A DNA stretch of 64,000 bases from Podaxis mareebaensis (Eukaryota; Basidiomycota; Agaricomycetes; Agaricales; Agaricaceae), in NCBI GenBank assembly GCA_018524725.1, contig JAEUWP010000615.1, positions 42,440 through 106,439 of the forward strand, read 5' to 3'. The notes under the pieces were generated by a model, which had not been told where the DNA came from, ran no database searches, and worked only from the letters and a program-made list of their open reading frames with translations. Shown here one piece after another: positions 9,311 through 20,512 of this stretch. Numbering within the stretch: position 1 is the stretch's first letter; every line of letters begins with the position of its first letter. Both the position numbers and the translations under genes were made by a program.

Positions 9311-12300
9311 ATGGACGCTTCCCAGCTCGCTCGCTGGACTCGTTTTGCTGCAAAGGGCGGCATTGGAAAATGCACTGCTGTATGTGATTGTGTCGCACAG
9401 AATCCAGAGGACTTGATGTTCCTTAAGGTATGACCCCCCTTTCGTCCATCGGACCACAATGCTCATAAATGTTCAGGGCGACGAAATCGTCGTGTTGATG
9501 CGGATTTCAGACTCTGAGGATATATATCTCGTGCGTGTCATAAAGCCTACTATAAACGAACCTCTCTGACAACGCGCAGGGTTCGTGTGAGGATATTATT
9601 GGGCGATTTCGCGGAAAAGACGTTCGCTTTCATGGAAAGCTCAAACGTCCTATCAAAACCAAACGTTCGTCCGTTTCGGCAACGAAATCGCCTAGTCCGC
9701 ATGTTGGGCAGTCTACCCCCTCGCCGTCCCGATCCAACTCACTTACCCGCAAAGACAAGAGCCCCTCCGTTTCGTTCAGCCATCCCCCTCCTCTATCTGC
9801 TCCCAACCATGTTCTTTCGCTGCCCTCTACAGACGACGAGGGGCCTAATCCTCCTTCCACGTCCATCTCCGCGTCGGCCACGCCTCCAGACTCTATAGTT
9901 GCAACACCACCTCGAGCGCTTGGCGGCGCTCCAAAAGAATCACTTAGTTCGAATCCAGGCTGTTCCATAGAAAGCTCTCGTCACCTCTCGTCACCACCTC
10001 CACAGTCCCCTCGAATCGCCCTCCCCAATTCTCCACCTGTATTATCTCCTGTCATCTCGCCCTTGAATATCATCAAAAAGTCTCCCACATCCTCCCCTCT
10101 CCATCAATCATCATTTGCCGCCAGTCAAGAACAGCCCCTGGATACCCATAGCTCGATACCTCTAAATATACCTGACAACTCTTATTCGACCTACGCAGAG
10201 CGCCCATCTCAAGACGCTGATTCTGATGGGGAAGTTGGGATTGGCCTTTCCTTGTTGCAAAATCTCGTACATGGAGCAGACTCGGACGAGGATTCCGTCA
10301 TTGAACTTGCGAACGTTCGACATGATGATGAAAGTACCGTAGAAGGCTTAATGTATGATGAACCAGACGACGAAGGGTACGCGCAATCAGGCCAACAAAC
10401 ACCGGCTCTCACTCCCCGCTTAAACGTCGAGTACGACGTATCCACATCCCACGGTCAACAATCTCAAGTCCTTTCTTTACCCCCGCCTTCCTCGCCACCG
10501 CATTCACCGACATCACCGGCATCCTTCACCTCCCTCTCACCTCCTGCCAATCAACAACGTTTCTCCATTTCATCTCGTCGACCCTCCTTGCAGTCGTCTG
10601 GGTCATGGGAAGGCGCGGGTGATATTTATGATGACTACCGATATTCTAGGGCATCGATGATGAGCGGAACCACGGGCAGAGCAAGAAGGACGTCCGTCAA
10701 TTCGAAGATGTCTGCTAATTCGAAAGCATCGCACCGTGACCTCTGGGATGGTTACGTGTATGAACAGCCGCCCCCGGTTCCCGACAGTAGACCGAGTATT
10801 GACTCGATAATTGCAAGTGAGAGTTCGACAAAGGTTGCGAATGATGCCGCACGGAGGAGCATAGAGTCGAGGAAGAGCACTGAAACACGGAAGAGCACAG
10901 GCTCTCGCAAGTCAACTGAATCTGAATCACGTCGCTCGAGGCAGGAATTACTTTTCCCTCAACCACCCACCAATGTGAATATCCAGCCCGACCTGCTTGA
11001 CCACGCTGCACGGGAATCTCTTCGCCGATCATCTGAAGCTTCGCGAACCCTCACTCCAGCAGACTTCCGCCTTTCGGTCGAATCAGAGGCGTCTATCTAC
11101 AGTCGTCTTTCTGTCATCGAGCAAGAAACTGTTGGAACTGCTGAAATTAACTCCTCTCTTCCTTCTGCTCCCGTACTACCTGAATCGCCTACCCAACAGA
11201 AGACAGGTTCGGCATCGGGTCTCCTGCGACCAATGCCCCTTGATCTCACTTCGAACGGTCCACCACTTCTTCACACGACGTGGGCATCACCCATGTCATC
11301 TCCTTCTGAATCTGCTTTTGGTTCCACGTCAGCTACATCTCCCACCTCCTCCTTGCTCATGCCACCTGCACTGGCCTCGTTCACAGCTGGGATGGCGTCA
11401 GCGTTGAGGCAGAAGGTCGAGACAGATAGGAGCCCTGATGACCAACCGCAGGGGCGGGATCAAATTCGGGAGGAGGAGACACAGAGGGACATCGTAGTTG
11501 GGGATGAGGAAGAGATCCCGTCAGGAGTTATGCAAGAATCAACTTTCTCTACAGAATACTCGCAAGACACTGCATTAGAAGATTCAAAGGATACCATTGT
11601 TCTTCCTGAATCCGTAGAGGCTGCTCCAAGAGATGCCCCCAATCCACGGACGCCACCACCAGCGTCGCCCCTCGAGAGACCAAGCGTTCTGGGCGATCTT
11701 GAGCCTCCACCCAGTCCTATGGTACCTTCTCAACCCCCTATAATTGAGATCCACCACACAAACGCACCCCCCGAACCTATGCCAACCTCGCCCACGTCGT
11801 CGGCACCCCCAGCCCACCTCCGTCCTCCACGGCCCACACTCGCTGATTTACGTGAAGGTGGGGGTGCCCCAATCCCAGGAACGGACCAACGGCAGTCGCT
11901 CTTTCTTCCTCATCCCAATGCTCCCAAAGCTCCTACTGTGTCAGGTCCTGGTCCAATGTACATTGCATTACAACAACGTCATCCTACTCAACATCAACAG
12001 GCAGCAAGCATAGCACCTAAGCAAAGCGTGATTGATGTGATCCATATGGCAATTCAGGCCTCTCAGACTCCTGCTATGCGGTCGAGGATGATGAGAGGTC
12101 CAACGATTTATGCCAGGACGGATATCGACCTGAGCACGTCAACTGGACCTGTACCAATCACATTCTCTATAGAACCCCCTCCGCGTCAACCTACCCCTTA
12201 CCAATCGCCTCAGCATCAATCCTCTTTCCACCGTCAGTCTCCCCAACAAGTGGCTGCACATATAGCGCCTTCTTCTCCAACATCTGCAATCCCACTGCCA

Positions 12301-14618
12301 TCAAATTCATCTGCACCGGCTGTTCCCGGCCCCGAACGAATCGAAACAGGCGCAGATACTGGTTCGAGCGTCCCGAAAACCAGTAGGCATAGCGAGACAG
12401 GTGAGGTCATTCCCAGGGCAAATTTCTTCCCTAAGGCGCCTGGTGTGCGGCCACGCAGTCGGAGCTTCTCGGCTTTCAATTCACACTCAACACAGCTGGA
12501 GGTCCCCCTGCCCCTCAGGTGAGCTTTATCCCGACAGACATACGTTTCGAACGCTCACTCAATTCAATCAAGTCGAGAGGAAGGGTTCAAACCAGTTGAC
12601 ACTCCAACAGCCAACGAAGTTCGGCAAAGCCTCAAGCCTAGGGCTGGAAGTGGTGCTATTTCACCACCGGCCATGAACCAGACAGGGCCTAACAAACCAA
12701 GTTTGAAGACCTCGCCCCTCCATCCTTCTCCCCTTCACACAGGATCCTCCTTCCCCAGGTCCAATCCTCCGACAAGTCCCCTTGCCCATTCATTCCACCC
12801 TCCTTCGGTGTCGAGCACAGCACCGCCCTCTCCTACTGTTTCAGCCACTGGTCTTCGACCCCCACATCAGCTCCGACAAGTCACCTCCAGAGCTACCCTC
12901 AACGATGGCGCCCTATCGAAACCTTCCTTGTCCTCCACTAATCCTCCCGACGCTTCCGGTTCTCCAGTTGCTACTTCAGGAAACCTTCCTGGAGAGTCAC
13001 ACATCCCCCCACGCGACCCAGGTACATCTCCCCCACCTCGTGATCAAAATCCAGGGCCCGAGTCCGATTCCATATCTATGCAAAGTGACACTAACTCTCA
13101 CCCTTTATCTCCGACCCCAGCTCTCAACCGACAAACTTCTCTTCGCGCGAAATTATCACTTCCAAATCTTCGTCGTAACCGAAGTAAGCCCGATGAAGGC
13201 CTGACCCTCGCGTCGCCAATAAAGGAGGACTTTAGCAATACAGTTCAAGTTCAAGACCTCGATTTTGAACTTGTACGCCCAACGATCCAGCTCCAAAATG
13301 CGAGGTCGAGTGAAGACTCGGGTGTTCTCGGTCGAGACGCAAGTATGGAGCTGCCATCGCGGGATGCACTTCATCAACGTGCCATGAGCCCTTCGGGCTC
13401 ATTGGGTGGACCTAAGTCACCCACCAGCGATAGCTTCAGCGCGTGGCCGCGTCCATCGATCTCTTCGAATATTGCACCAATCATTACACGTGCAACAGCG
13501 GATACAGAGTCGAATATGGACGCTCATCGTCAACGCGAATCCAAATGGATGTCCCTCATGGGTTCGATAGCCCCATCCCAGTGGCGCAAAAGCAAGAAAG
13601 TCAAGAAATTGATTCATGAGGGTGTTCCATCATCAGTTCGATACCTTGTGTGGTCGCATCTTACGGATGGGAAGGCGAAAGTTGTACCTGGAGTGTATTA
13701 CCAGCTAGGCAACAGGGACAGGATCGCTGTTGCGAACACGATTGAAGGAGATATCAAGGCTTCTTTTCAGGATCAACCACACCTGCAGGGGAAGAGAGGA
13801 CCTGTACTGGCCTTGTTGCAGGCGTACTTGACAATGGTTCCTGACGTGCACTACACAATGGGTGCGTTGGTGTAATTCGAATCCAAGTGTCTCCAGTGTT
13901 TAACTACTTTTCTAGGGCTGACTCTGATTGCTGGTCAATTGCTATTGCACGCTCCCGAGGAAGATGCATTCTGGATCTTCGTTTCGATCATGGATACGCA
14001 TATCCGGCCGTACTTTTCTACCAGCACGATCCAGATGGAAGTCGATGCAACACTGTTCAGCCGCGTCGTTGAGAACAACGATCCTCAGTTGGCGAAAAAG
14101 CTGTATGTTGACATGGGTATTGAGCCGAGCGCCATATGCGACCCATGGTATGTCACCCTCGTTTCATTTCTCGGCGCCTCCCTCATTTGTGCTCCAATAC
14201 CAATAGGTTCTCGACATTATTTGTTAGCACATTGCCGCCCGATTACGTCAACCGTGTCTGGGATTTGTTCCTTTACGAGGGTACGGGTATTTATCATGGT
14301 TCTGCCACACCGTCTGATTCCCCTCCAGGCGTTCCTTTTCTCCTTCGTGTCGGTTTCGCTGTCATGACCTGTTGTCGCCGCCAGATTCTCGGAGCAACTT
14401 CTCCGGAAGTCGTGCTCGATTACCTGCAGCACCCTTTGCCTGGATGGCTTCCTTCAACACCGGAAGGCTTCCTTACTCTTGCACACTCTGTCAAGATGAA
14501 GGATGATGACATACGCAAAAACCGGCTCAAGATGGAGGCACAAGTCAAGCGGCAGGCCCAAGCCCAGACCCCTCGCCACCTTCCTATCACCACCAGCATA
14601 TCACTTCCTCGATCCTAG
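9311..14618 (+). CDS. Large SH3 and TBC domain protein, probable pseudo-RabGAP
   Basis: Seven exons are proposed: 9311-9427, 9477-9530, 9580-12518, 12573-13861, 13916-14147, 14207-14280 and 14329-14618, giving 1664 residues. The N terminus forms an SH3-like domain split by two introns (NPEDLMFLK / GDEIVVLM / GRFRGKDVRFHGKL). About 1100 residues of Ser/Pro-rich disorder follow, with stretches such as SIESRKSTETRKSTGSRKS. A TBC (Rab GTPase-activating) domain closes the protein, from KKLIHEGVPSSVRYLVWSHL through APEEDAFWIF and VWDLFLYEGVPFLLRVG. The two catalytic fingers are not conserved: the IxxDxxR motif reads IEGDIKA and the YxQ motif reads YTM. It likely works as a scaffold in polarity or trafficking. 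The start lies only 86 bases after the ART stop. The last intron (14281-14328) is 48 nt and readable in frame, so retention would add 16 residues. Confidence 0.8.
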
Positions 14619-15124
14619 AGTAATTCCCTTTTCGTCTTATTCCCGTATCTGATACTTATCCTGTATACCCCCTTTTTGGGCCTGCGTCCACGGAAGATAT
14701 TTATGCAAGTGCTATGAAATATAATGTAGATAATTTGGATGTCCTATATACTCGTATATAATACCCCTATTGCCGTACACATTCAACCTTGACCGCCTGA
14801 CAAATGCCGTCACATCCATCAACTTGGAAACGCCACTTGAGGATAAGATCTATGGTTGACACTCAGGGTGTACAACATTTTCGAGTCGAACTTTGAGTCG
14901 TACCCTAACACTTGACCATCCGGTAGACCAATGCAATGATAAACCAGGAGACCCGATGCAGAAACGATTGTAACATTCATCTATTGGTGAGTAAATAAAT
15001 CAGTACACCTTTCTGTGCTGGCGCCTCATCCTAATTTGTCATAGATGCAGACCCATATGGCAACTTCTCCGAACCATGCATCACTGTTGGCCCTGAGGCA
15101 TTGTTGAGCCTTCGAGCTCCACAT
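14619..15124. other. Intergenic, no gene seen
   Basis: Contains the presumed 3' end of the TBC gene, including AT-rich sequence near 14700-14760, and the promoter of the PC-esterase gene. A short upstream ATG frame starts at about 15045 and ends before the main start. Confidence 0.5.
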
Positions 15125-16970
15125 ATGCTGCCCAAAATTCGACTATTGATACCAGGGAGCAGGCGTCGCCGTTCAGCTTACTGTGTCCTCCTTCTGGCCG
15201 TACCTATCCTCATCATCTTCCGTTCCTCATATCCATCTCAAGTGCCAAACTACTTTCAGATAGAAGATCCTCGTGTGCAAAGCGTCGAGCCACAAAAGGA
15301 CAACCACGTCCTGACTACCCCGACAGATGATCTCAAGCTCCACTCAGGCCCTGTTGCCGAACCTGACGACTCGCTATGCAAACCTACTGAATGTATGGAT
15401 GGATTATGGGTGCCTCGTGACCCCCCATTCCGTTCCATCGCAGACTTTCGTAGGGAATATCCTCCGACACACCGAGGTATATTCAAGGTATGTGGTAGTG
15501 AGGAAACCAAGAGGGAGCAGGAGGATCGAGATGGGTTCCATAAAGCCCAGGAAGAGAGGTTGATACAGGCGATGAACTGGGTGTGGAAACCGACAAAGGG
15601 ACGAATGAGGAAGTGGGACGCAGTTGAGTTTGTCGTGAGGTTGTTGAGGAGCCCTGGTGGTTTGATACTCTCTGGAGGTACGATATAAGGACATGCTTAA
15701 CGTAGTTCAAGCCCATAATCTCTCCTAGACTCTATTACACGCCAACACTTCCAATGGCTGGAATACGCACTAGCCAGGGCTGACATCTACATTACCGAAG
15801 ATCCTCCCCACCTACCCTCGTACTCTCACAAACGGCTACATCAATTTATCCTCCGACCAGGAGACCCCATGACAGCATATCTTCAAGATCGCGCTGGTGT
15901 ACCTGCCTCGCGCCTTCAGCGGCCAATTTATACCAAGATTGATAATCATATTCTTATTGGAGAGAAAGAGGTTCGGGAGTTCAGCGTACCTCTGGGAGCC
16001 AAGGAGAACTTTCCATGGTTCGAGATATTCGAGTACTTCGAGGGCTGGGAGAGCTTTGTTAGGGATGCGGCAAGGCCAAGGGATGGGGAAGAGAATGTGA
16101 GGGAGGATACAATCCTCGTCTTGAACACCGGAGCCCATGTACGTTCCCTCTCTCGTTCGATCCACCGGAATTTAATCACAAGATCCTAGTGGTCTCGCGG
16201 TTCCTGGTATATGCTTCCGAACACTGGAGGTGTGTCTGAACAGCAATTGCGCGTCACGTCGGCGTTCAAGAAAATGGTATGTCGAGTAACATGGCTGGCG
16301 GTGAACATCCCTCACAACTTCCAGATCGACCTGGTTACATCTCGGCTAGATCCTATTCCGCACCTGTCGATATATTATCGCGCTACTGCTCCGGGACACC
16401 CAGCGTGTTCCTCTTCGACCTTCTACAAATCCTTCCGCGTTAACTCCACCATCACCGCTCAGCCAGATGATAGCAACAGGGAGACTGGACTATTCACAGA
16501 AAAGTCAACCTTCTACACGGACCCATACCCCAATGCGTCAATAGCTCAACTAGCCATGTCTACTATAGGGCAGAGTTTAGAGGCATCTACCCTCGACAGC
16601 CAGCAGAAGGTCGTGCGATCGAGGTGGGACTGGGACCGTTTCGATGCTCACAATGCTGAGTGGAAGCATATCATTGAGGATATCGTGGCCCGCCAGAAGA
16701 CATTAACCAATGCGAATGCATCGGAGCGAGCCAAATGGTACTACATGGACATCTGGGACATGGCGCTTCAGCGGCCGGATGCGCACACACAGAACCTCGT
16801 TGATCCAGCCCATGAGAACTATGATTGCCTTCATTGTGCGTCAACTTTTGTCTGTCTCTGCGCAATTATTAACGCTCAACTGGGACTTAGGGTGTGTTCC
16901 GAGCGTTGTGGAACAATGGATGAAGTATCTCAGTCACCTCGTGTTCTGGGATAGTGATGGACAACTGTGA
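15125..16970 (+). CDS. PC-esterase family type II membrane protein (Cas1p/PMR5-like)
   Basis: Five exons are proposed: 15125-15677, 15729-16138, 16190-16276, 16325-16835 and 16891-16970 (546 residues), with introns of 48-55 nt. A basic stretch (SRRRRSA) followed by a hydrophobic segment near residues 19-36 predicts a Golgi-type signal anchor. The first splice creates the SGNH-type GDS motif (G184-D185-S186) followed by ITRQHFQW. The last splice creates the terminal DxxH motif (D517-C518-L519-H520-W). NTGAHWSRGSWY and WYYMDIWDMAL in between are typical of the family. Members of this family transfer or remove acetyl groups on polysaccharides, so a Golgi role in acetylating wall or capsule-like glycans is likely. 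The exact substrate cannot be read from sequence. Confidence 0.85.
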
Positions 16971-18150
16971 CGGGGCCGTGTTTGAGCTTCGCGTTGAATA
17001 TAAGGAATTTAAATTATTGAATGATTGAATGAATTGATTTTTTTTTTGGTGGAGCATATCGTTTTCGGCCACCGCCCATGGCAGCGCCTAGAACTAGCTG
17101 GTTGCGCTTGATTGACGCGGCGCTTGGTTTCAAGAAGTCACCTGGGGAAATGCATTTACACACGCCGGTGGCTAGTGTGGGGCTCTGGCTACCTGTTGTC
17201 TTCCATTTGAATGAATTGATTTATCGGGTCGCCTTTGGAGGTCTCGGCTATTGACGGCATATGACTCGTTTTGAGAGCCTAGTGCCTGTAGCGTACATGC
17301 GGGGTCGCCCACCTGGGCAATTTGACAGAATCATTGACGTACGTAGGTTGGCTCGCACACGAGTCTTCGAATTTCAAGTGAGCCCTATAATCCGGCGTAG
17401 CTGGACGTCTTCGGCCGCTGTCTAGTTGTGGTTTCTCTGGACTCTCCAACAGACGTCCTAGCAACCCGTTGGCCCCGAGGAGCACTTCATCTGCGTATCG
17501 GACAACGACACGACTTAGGAACTTGGCGACGGAAGGCCAGGAATCAGTTGGAAAGTGATGCAGGAAAGTCCGAGCAGGGTTCCGAAAACCTTTTCTCGCG
17601 TTCACATGTACTCTCTGGCGACCTCGTGGAATGCTAATATAGTTCACATCGACCAATCCCACAATCTTGCAAACGAGAATGGCTTCTCACTCTGCGCGGA
17701 ATGCCTTCCTCGGTTTCAATCCTTTACAACATAGGATCCTAAGATTGCAAATAATTGATTTCCTATCTACTGGTTGGCTGCGACTCTATGACAATCCGTG
17801 CAACGCAGGGGTCCTGACTCGTATAATGTATATTTATGGAGCTAAATCTTAATAGTCAAGTGTAGCTGGGGTCCTTGAGGACCTTCGGTTATAGCCGACA
17901 GCGGGATCAAAGATTTTGGAGCTTTCCACTCCGGCTCACTATATTGCTTCATACCATCATCAGATTTCTCCTCTACCACCACGCGGGCATGGATCAGATT
18001 GCCACCCGAGCAACCCGCCAACATGTTTCTATCACTTTTTGTCCAAGACCTTGCCACATTGCCCCACGAAAATGGGCCGGCAGGGAGCTGTTGAAATCTG
18101 TGGCATCCTGTAATACAGAAAGATAGAGGAACTTCTACCGGAGCAATGGG
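16971..18150. other. Intergenic, no supported gene
   Basis: The longest frame is 127 residues on minus (17279-17662). It has no motif, no splice partner and an arginine-rich composition typical of a chance frame. No repeats were noticed. Confidence 0.4.
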
Positions 18151-18157
18151 TATAAAA
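18151..18157 (+). promoter_or_regulatory. TATA box of the GH17 gene
   Basis: TATAAAA lies 68 bases upstream of the start codon, a spacing common for strongly expressed secreted-enzyme genes in agarics. Confidence 0.7.
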
Positions 18158-18218
18158 GGCGAATCTCATGCCTGCACTTCCCAACTTCAGCTCTCTTGAA
18201 GACAAAGAAACATCTACA

Positions 18219-19553
18219 ATGAGGCCTTTCAGTTACTTCGTCTCTTCTCTCGCATTCCTCTCTGGCACTCTCGCCGTCACCAACTTTGCAGGTATCACAG
18301 CATCCAACGCCATTGGCAACACAGGCGCATATACTTGCCGTACACAAGCACAGGTTGGTCGCTCCTCCCCTATGAGTCGTTGAATGCTAGCTGACGAGCT
18401 CGACTCTGACCATTGGTGCATAATTTGAACAATAGTGGAATGGTCTGGCCAACTTTTCCAAGTCCAATGGGTTCAAGTCGATCAGGATTCTGGGATTTGA
18501 TTGCGACGCGCTCAACAGGGCATCTTCAGCTGCTGCTGCTGCGGGGTTGCAAGTTCTCGCCGGGATTTACTTCGATGTGAGCCTTGAATTTTTATTCTTC
18601 TCGGTTGTCACGCGGAAACATGCTTATGACGCGTTGTGCTTGTACTCATGTAGGGGAGCGTCGCAGCCGCTAACGGTGCTATTAAGTGAGTTCCTTATGT
18701 TGCGAGGATGTGATAATATCTCGGCGCTCTGATGGGTTTCTGTGGAATGCAGTGACCAAGTCCAACAGTTCCAGGCCGCTGTCCAAAAATTTGGTGCGGG
18801 CCGCTATATTGGGCTGACCATTGGCAATGAGGTCGGGTCATCTTAGATTCCCATCCAGACCTTGCAGCTACTAATGTTGACCGCAGAACTCGGACAGTCC
18901 GAACAATATCATGAACAAGGTCGGCCAAGTACGGAGTAAGTTGTTATTTGATTTTGGACAAGCAACGCTCTCAATCCGATTTGCCCTACAGATACCCTCA
19001 GAGCCGCGGGGATTAGTACCCCTGTCTCAACAGTACACAACTGGGTACGCATCCGCGATAATCCCGTGTTCTGCAATGGCGATTTCGTCGGCGCCAACGC
19101 CCAGTAAGCTGTTCCTCCCAAATGTTTTAGTTAACTCTGACCAGTGAGCCTGTAGTGCTTTCTATGACCCCAATACCACTGCGGAACACACAGGCGACTT
19201 TGTCTTCCGTACTGTCGTGCCCGCTCTCCGAGGTGCATGTGGCAGCAAGAAAATCATTATCACGGAGTACGCGTCAACTTTACTTAGAATTTTCCGAGCA
19301 CATTTGCTGATCAAGACATCTCATCAGATCTGGCTGGCCATCCCGGGGAGGCTCGAACGGCGCTGCTGTCGCTTCCTCTGCCAATGAGCGCTCTGCATTG
19401 TTGAACCTCAACTGCGCTTGCCGTGATGACCGCTCCATCTCGGTGTTCGCCTTCGAATACGACAACCAGCTCTGGAAAGGGAACGACAATGAGAGAAGCT
19501 TTGGCATTTCTGGTAAATTCGACCTCAACGGAGACGTTTTTGCCCCGTGTTAG
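18219..19553 (+). CDS. Secreted GH17 endo-beta-1,3-glucanase
   Basis: Eight exons are proposed: 18219-18353, 18436-18576, 18654-18685, 18753-18831, 18887-18935, 18992-19103, 19156-19266 and 19328-19553 (294 residues). A signal peptide covers about residues 1-20 (MRPFSYFVSSLAFLSGTLAV). Glycoside hydrolase family 17 landmarks follow: GLTIGNE with the proton donor E129, FVGANAHAFYDP, and IIITESGWPS with the nucleophile E220. The length is short for the family and there is no carbohydrate-binding or GPI region, so it should be a soluble extracellular enzyme hydrolysing beta-1,3-glucan, probably for the fungus's own wall remodelling. All junctions keep phase and both catalytic residues are present, so it looks functional. 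Confidence 0.9.
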
Positions 19554-20450
19554 ATTAATGTATACTACGTTGGCGCATTTGGAAGAAGAGGAGGTACGAA
19601 GAATCATGGTTAACTATTATTACTTATTAGAGGATATTTAACCAACAGTGACACAATCTCTAACGAATACGACCTTGCATAAAGTACATATACACTGCTT
19701 CCGGTAAGTAAATAGTTGATGTGTGAATGATTCCTGGACAGGGGTGAGAGTCTCGTTGCTTGGCATCACTGGGCAAAGGGCTATAATTGATTTCACTATC
19801 GTCTCACACCCAGCATCTCAGATAATATTGTATTCCTTGCTCCACGACGTCGAGTCCAACGTAAATCTTTACTATAATTAACATTTTTACAACGGTTATA
19901 ATACTTTGCTTGAACCCACTTATGGTTGACAAACGGACATAGCCCCGCCTTGTAGCAGGTGCCATCACTCACAGACCTGGTTCGCATTCGTAGTGTTACG
20001 GACGCATAACTGCCGCACCATGCGAAGATCTCTCAACTCAACATAGGTCGCAACCTAGTAATCAGGTCCCAGGCGACCAATTGTACCATGTTTCTCTTAC
20101 TCTACATTTGATTTCCAGCATGTCCGCGTGGGGGCACTCGAGCGGTGATTGTCATATCTTCTCGATCGGAACAACAACTATCACAACTTTCCCAAACACA
20201 ATACCCCGTTTATGTTCAATTTCACGCGTGCAAGAGACACTCTTGCTGACAGCTGTGGGGGACAACAGAGACTGTCCTATCGCTACCTTTCTCTTTGCTA
20301 ATCAGTCCACCCACGACGCGACATCAAGCATGCTTCTCGCAAAATACAACGCATCGGAATGGCCGTTTAGCTTGTACGACTGCAATGAATCGATATCAAC
20401 GAAAATGACGGGCCCAGTCGTAAGCCATAGCAAATAGAGGACTAGTCGGA
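19554..20450. other. Intergenic, no gene seen
   Basis: About 0.9 kb with only short frames. The first 130 bases are AT-rich 3' flank of the GH17 gene, and the last part is promoter of the laccase-like gene. Confidence 0.5.
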
Positions 20451-20457
20451 TATAAAG
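20451..20457 (+). promoter_or_regulatory. TATA box of the laccase-like gene
   Basis: TATAAAG lies 62 bases upstream of the ATG, so the promoter core of this disrupted gene still looks intact. Confidence 0.6.
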
Positions 20458-20512
20458 GACGCATAAAGCTGAGGACAATCCTCACTATCCTTGCCTTTTC
20501 ATCTCCTCTAAG

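Noticed and set aside
17279..17662. 127-residue minus frame as a gene
   Set aside because: No family features, no signal peptide, no splice partner, and codon usage looks random.
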